From Sanguibacter keddieii (GTDB lineage Bacteria > Actinomycetota > Actinomycetes > Actinomycetales > Actinomycetaceae), in the NCBI RefSeq assembly GCF_001064145.1, contig NZ_JVOJ01000037.1, positions 93,142 through 157,141 of the forward strand: a DNA stretch of 64,000 nucleotides, given 5' to 3'. The notes below the pieces were generated by a model. The model was not told the DNA's origin, made no database searches, and saw only the letters and a program-made list of their open reading frames with translations. Within the stretch, counting starts at the first letter, position 1. Each line of letters opens with the position of its first letter. Made by a program: the position numbers and the translations under genes. Of the stretch, positions 60,748-64,000 are shown piece by piece.

Positions 60748-61072
60748 GATGTTCTCCCTCGAACAGCCTCGATAATGGGTGCTTACTTCCAGAATAACGA
60801 AGAAAGGGCTCCGTTTTCCGCATGATGGAGAAACGAATTGAGAGGGGGATGATCAGATGACCCCAGACGCGCCGCAGCCCCCAATCCCGGAACCCGACGC
60901 GGCGTGCGATCCCCACCGCGTCGAGCCGACCCGGAAACGGGGGCTGCAACACACCATTCATTGTGTGACGCCAAGCTCAAAAAACAGGGAGCTTTAGCTG
61001 AGAAAACCCTGGGAAAAGCGCGCGGGGTGGATACTCATCCACCCCGCGCGCCCCAGGCCAGCAATCAGGCGA
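60748..61072. other. Gene-free interval between the lipoprotein and metE-like genes
   Basis: 325 bases. It holds the terminator of the metE-like gene (61018-61051). A short plus-strand frame 60857-60997 (46 aa, MTPDAPQPPIPEPD..., preceded by AGGGGGAT) could be a small protein but has no recognisable similarity. No other structure was seen. Confidence 0.4.
61018..61051 (-). terminator. Terminator of the metE-like gene
   Basis: Perfect 15-bp arms GCGCGCGGGGTGGAT (61018-61032) and ATCCACCCCGCGCGC (61037-61051), loop ACTC; minus-strand 3' side continues with TTTT. Confidence 0.85.
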
Positions 61073-62266
61073 TCACTTCGATGCGAGACGAGCGCCCTCG
61101 GCAAGAGCCTCCAGCTTCGCCCACGCAATCGACGGGTAGATGCGGCCGCCCAGGCCACAGTCCGTCGATGCCACGACGCGCTCGTCGCCCACAATGTCCG
61201 CGAACTGGCGGATACGCTGCGCCACCAGCTCCGGGTGCTCCACGACGTTCGTCGAGTGCGACACCACGCCCGGGATCAGGTACTTGCCCTCAGGCAGTTC
61301 GATGTCGCGCCAGATCGTCCACTCGTGCGCGTGGCGAGCATTCGCCGCCTCGAACGTCAGGCCGTTCGCATTCACGAGCAGGGCCAGATCCACGATGTCC
61401 TTGAACGCAATATCCGTCGTGTGCGGGCCGTGCCACGAACCCCAGCACACGTGGAAACGAACCAGAGACGGGTCAATGCCCTCCAGCGCGTGGTTCAGCG
61501 CGTCAATACGCACGCGAGAGAACGCGCGGTAATCCTCAACGGAGGGCTCCGGGTTCATCTGATCCCAGCCCTCCGCGATATCCGGCGCATCAATCTGCAC
61601 CGTCAGGCCCGCGTCCGTAATGCGCTTGTATTCCTCGCGCAGCACGTCCGCGCACGCCCACACCACGGCCTCGTCGTCCTCGTAGAACGCATTAGCCACG
61701 CGAGCCGCCGAACCCGGCGAAATCGCCGCCACGAAACCATCCGACACGGGCTTGCCCGCCGCCTCCAGCGCGTGCTTCGTGCCCGCAATATCGCGCTCCA
61801 CGGCCTCGGCACCGATGTAGGTCAGCTCACCCGTGATCGTCGGGAACGCGATCGGGTTGCGGTTCGCAATGTGAATACCCGAATCCGGATCCGCGTACGC
61901 GTCCGCGAAACGCTGCCAGTCGCGGCGCTCAGCGAACGACGAGAAAGACAGACGACCGTCACGGCCAGCCGGGGGACGCACATCAAAACGCTGCACGTCC
62001 TCAAAGGACAGCCCGCCGAAACGAGAGAAGGAATACGTCCACCACGCGCCGTAATCAACCGTGTCGATCATCGCGTGACCGTACTCGCCATCGTTGACGA
62101 TATCCAGGCCAATCTCAGCCTGACGCTTCACAACGCCGTCAACCTGATCCTGCAGCAGCGACGTGAAGTCAGCCTCGCCGAGCGAACCCTCACGGCGCGC
62201 ACGATTCGCCTCGATCAGCTCGGGGGTACGGGGCAGGGAACCAACATGAGTGGTGCGAATGGTCAT
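61073..62266 (-). CDS. Cobalamin-independent methionine synthase family protein
   Basis: 397 aa, which is about half of full-length MetE and corresponds to its catalytic C-terminal barrel. Start signature TTHVGSLPRTPEL; zinc-ligand-type residues in RFHVCWGSWHGPH and ASTDCGLGG near the end, with VQIDAPDIAEGWDQ in between. Such single-barrel MetE homologues methylate homocysteine or related thiols, sometimes with a different methyl donor than methyltetrahydrofolate. Monocistronic; promoter region faces ilvD. Confidence 0.85.
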   Translation of the reverse strand: MTIRTTHVGSLPRTPELIEANRARREGSLGEADFTSLLQDQVDGVVKRQAEIGLDIVNDGEYGHAMIDTVDYGAWWTYSFSRFGGLSFEDVQRFDVRPPAGRDGRLSFSSFAERRDWQRFADAYADPDSGIHIANRNPIAFPTITGELTYIGAEAVERDIAGTKHALEAAGKPVSDGFVAAISPGSAARVANAFYEDDEAVVWACADVLREEYKRITDAGLTVQIDAPDIAEGWDQMNPEPSVEDYRAFSRVRIDALNHALEGIDPSLVRFHVCWGSWHGPHTTDIAFKDIVDLALLVNANGLTFEAANARHAHEWTIWRDIELPEGKYLIPGVVSHSTNVVEHPELVAQRIRQFADIVGDERVVASTDCGLGGRIYPSIAWAKLEALAEGARLASK

Positions 62267-62588
62267 CGCAGTCCTTTCTCTTTACTGTGCCCTCAGCCTA
62301 CGTTTCGCGCGTCGAGAACGAGGAGAAATGTCCGCACCGTGACCAATGCGATCAACCACTCATGAGGCAAGACACTAATTCACGCACGCACCCCTTGCGT
62401 TTTCCGTGCAATCACGCCCGCAAGCGTCCACCCACTGACACTGCGACCCACTCACCACAGCTCCCGAAATACCGCGCGAAAACCACCCGACCTGAGCCCC
62501 GGCCTCGTCCATGAGACGAAACCCGCACGGAAACGCGGCGCTCACGCTCCTAGGGTGGAGTCATTACAAGGCAAAAGAAAGGCACATC
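62267..62588. other. Divergent promoter interval between the metE-like gene and ilvD
   Basis: 322 bases. It contains a half-copy of the recurring hairpin, AGCCCCGGCCTCGTC followed by CATGA-GACGA (62495-62518), but no full terminator. No riboswitch (for example SAM type) was recognised. The ilvD ribosome site is GAAAGG. Confidence 0.4.
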
Positions 62589-64000
62589 ATGAGTCGCCCG
62601 CTGCGCTCGGCAACATCCACCCAAGGCCGCAACATGGCCGGAGCACGCGCCCTGTGGCGCGCCACCGGCATGACCGACGGCGACTTCGGCAAGCCTATCA
62701 TCGCCATCGCCAACTCCTTCACCCAGTTCGTCCCCGGCCACGTGCACCTGAAGAACATGGGCGACCTCGTCGCCGGAGCCATCGAAGCGGCCGGCGGCGT
62801 CGCCAAGGAATTCAACACGATCGCCGTCGACGACGGCATCGCCATGGGCCACGACGGCATGCTCTACTCCCTGCCCAGCCGAGACCTCATCGCCGACTGC
62901 GTCGAAACCATGGTGAACGCGCACCGCGCCGACGCCCTCGTGTGCATCTCCAACTGCGACAAGATCACCCCCGGCATGCTCCTGGCCGCCATGCGCCTGA
63001 ACATCCCCACCATCTTCGTCTCCGGCGGCCCCATGGAATCCGGCGCCGCCGTCGATGGCGTCGTCGAGCACCGCCTCGACCTCATCGACGCCATGGTCAT
63101 GGCCGTCGACGACTCCGTCAGCGACAACCAGCTGGCCAGCATCGAAGCCAACGCGTGCCCCACCTGCGGCTCCTGCGCCGGCATGTTCACCGCGAACTCC
63201 ATGAACTGCCTCAACGAGGCCATCGGCCTGGCCCTGCCCGGCAACGGCACCACCCTGGCTACCCAGATCGAACGCAAGAAGCTCTTCACCGAGGCCGGCA
63301 CACGCATCGTCGACATGTGCCGCGCCTACTACGACAACGAGGACGACTCCGTCCTGCCGCGCTCGATCGCCACCAAGGCCGCCTTCGAGAACGCCATGAG
63401 CCTGGACGTGGCCATGGGTGGCTCCACCAACACCGTCCTGCACATCCTCGCCATCGCCAACGAGGCCGGCGTCGACTTCACGCTCGACGACATCGACGCG
63501 ATCTCGCGCCGCGTGCCCTGCCTGTGCAAGGTGGCCCCCAACTCCACGACCTACCACATCGAGCACGTCCACCGCGCCGGCGGCATCCCCGCCCTGCTCG
63601 GCGAACTCGACCGCGCCGGCCTGCTCAACCGCGACGTGCACTCCGTCCACTCCGACAGCCTCTCCGACTGGCTGGGCGCGTGGGACGTGCGCGGCGGAAC
63701 CGCCACCGACGAGGCCACGCACCGTTTCCTCGCCGCCCCCGGCGGCGTGCGCACCACCCAGGCCTTCTCGACCGCCAACCTGTTCGAGTCCCTCGACACC
63801 GACTCTGAGGCCGGCTGCATCCGCTCCGTCGAGCACGCCTACACGAAGGACGGCGGCCTCGCGGTCCTCTACGGCAACATCGCCGCCAACGGCGCGATCA
63901 TCAAGTCCGCCGGCATCGACGAGTCCCTCTTCCACTTCGTCGGCAAGGCCTTCGTCGTCGAATCCCAGGAGGAAGCCGTCGAGGCCATCCTGTCCAAGCA
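62589..64000 (+). CDS. ilvD: Dihydroxy-acid dehydratase (partial, cut by the window end)
   Basis: 470 codons are visible without a stop; the full protein is ~610 aa. ATG 62589 follows GAAAGG. Signatures: [30 protein letters not shown], the metal-cluster cysteine in [10 protein letters not shown] (Cys123), [19 protein letters not shown], and [14 protein letters not shown]. It makes 2-keto acids in valine, isoleucine and leucine synthesis and carries an iron-sulfur cluster. Antisense open frames here are shadows caused by GC-rich codon bias. Confidence 0.96.
   Translation, partial: MSRPLRSATSTQGRNMAGARALWRATGMTDGDFGKPIIAIANSFTQFVPGHVHLKNMGDLVAGAIEAAGGVAKEFNTIAVDDGIAMGHDGMLYSLPSRDLIADCVETMVNAHRADALVCISNCDKITPGMLLAAMRLNIPTIFVSGGPMESGAAVDGVVEHRLDLIDAMVMAVDDSVSDNQLASIEANACPTCGSCAGMFTANSMNCLNEAIGLALPGNGTTLATQIERKKLFTEAGTRIVDMCRAYYDNEDDSVLPRSIATKAAFENAMSLDVAMGGSTNTVLHILAIANEAGVDFTLDDIDAISRRVPCLCKVAPNSTTYHIEHVHRAGGIPALLGELDRAGLLNRDVHSVHSDSLSDWLGAWDVRGGTATDEATHRFLAAPGGVRTTQAFSTANLFESLDTDSEAGCIRSVEHAYTKDGGLAVLYGNIAANGAIIKSAGIDESLFHFVGKAFVVESQEEAVEAILSK

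Noticed and set aside
60857-60997. 46-aa proline-rich frame upstream of the ABC lipoprotein
   Set aside because: Has a purine-rich stretch before its ATG but no similarity and no conserved context that I can recognise; kept as a note only.
62550-63935. 461-aa minus-strand frame over ilvD
   Set aside because: Low-complexity Val/Gly/Asp composition, shadow of the plus-strand ilvD with clear signature motifs.
1-64000. tRNA or rRNA genes
   Set aside because: No T-loop consensus (GTTCGAATC type) with matching acceptor arms or rRNA-like stretch was recognised by eye; a covariance-model scan would be decisive.

Overview
The window is 64 kb of GC-rich, densely packed bacterial chromosome. Many genes overlap by the four-base ATGA junction, GTG and TTG starts occur, and gene families and order (phoH-ybeY-CNNM-era, recO-uppS, lutABC, dgt-dnaG, YtrA-type GntR operon, WXG100-like proteins with a mycosin-like protease) fit an actinomycete, most likely Actinomycetaceae (Schaalia/Actinomyces). 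That placement is inference from gene content; no rRNA or tRNA gene was recognised in the window.

Layout. 0-5 kb: a flavin disulfide oxidoreductase, an orphan Phd-like antitoxin, the helicase HrpB and a RHH/BrnT-like toxin-antitoxin pair. 5-9.2 kb: a tight operon phoH-ybeY-CNNM transporter-era, coupled to an unusual UvrA paralogue (9.2-11.7 kb). 11.8-18.6 kb (minus strand): lactate oxidation genes lutABC, two duplicated lipoprotein genes and a lactate permease. 18.7-23.7 kb: leuA, two paralogous TetR regulators, recO and uppS. 23.7-27.6 kb: a DedA protein and the zinc uptake cluster znuA-znuC-znuB-zur. 27.7-32.8 kb: a LacI regulator divergent from a maltose-type ABC importer malEFG. 33.3-35.3 kb: a GntR-ABC ATPase-permease operon bracketed by two 105-bp inverted-repeat elements. 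35.5-39.4 kb: a symmetric array of 14-bp sites, then glyS, dusB and aroD. 39.5-42.9 kb: a three-gene type VII secretion-like cassette flanked by two identical 32-bp hairpins. 43-51.6 kb: a PTS EIIBCA permease, dgt, dnaG, luxS, a hypothetical gene, yefM-yoeB and ilvE. 51.7-56.4 kb: a heterodimeric ABC exporter and manA. 56.6-60.7 kb: a glutamine amidotransferase and a four-gene lipoprotein/membrane-fusion/ABC operon. 61-64 kb: a MetE-like protein and the start of ilvD, cut by the window end.

The genes cover fermentative and respiratory carbon use (lactate, maltodextrin, PTS sugar, mannose-6-phosphate), branched-chain and aromatic amino acid synthesis (leuA, ilvE, ilvD, aroD), zinc homeostasis, ribosome maturation and replication priming. 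The accessory or mobile-looking parts are the type VII-like cassette, the GntR operon with its flanking repeats, the three antitoxin loci and the duplicated lipoproteins. A recurring intergenic hairpin built on the stem GGCCTCGT/ACGAGGCC serves as terminator at many gene ends.
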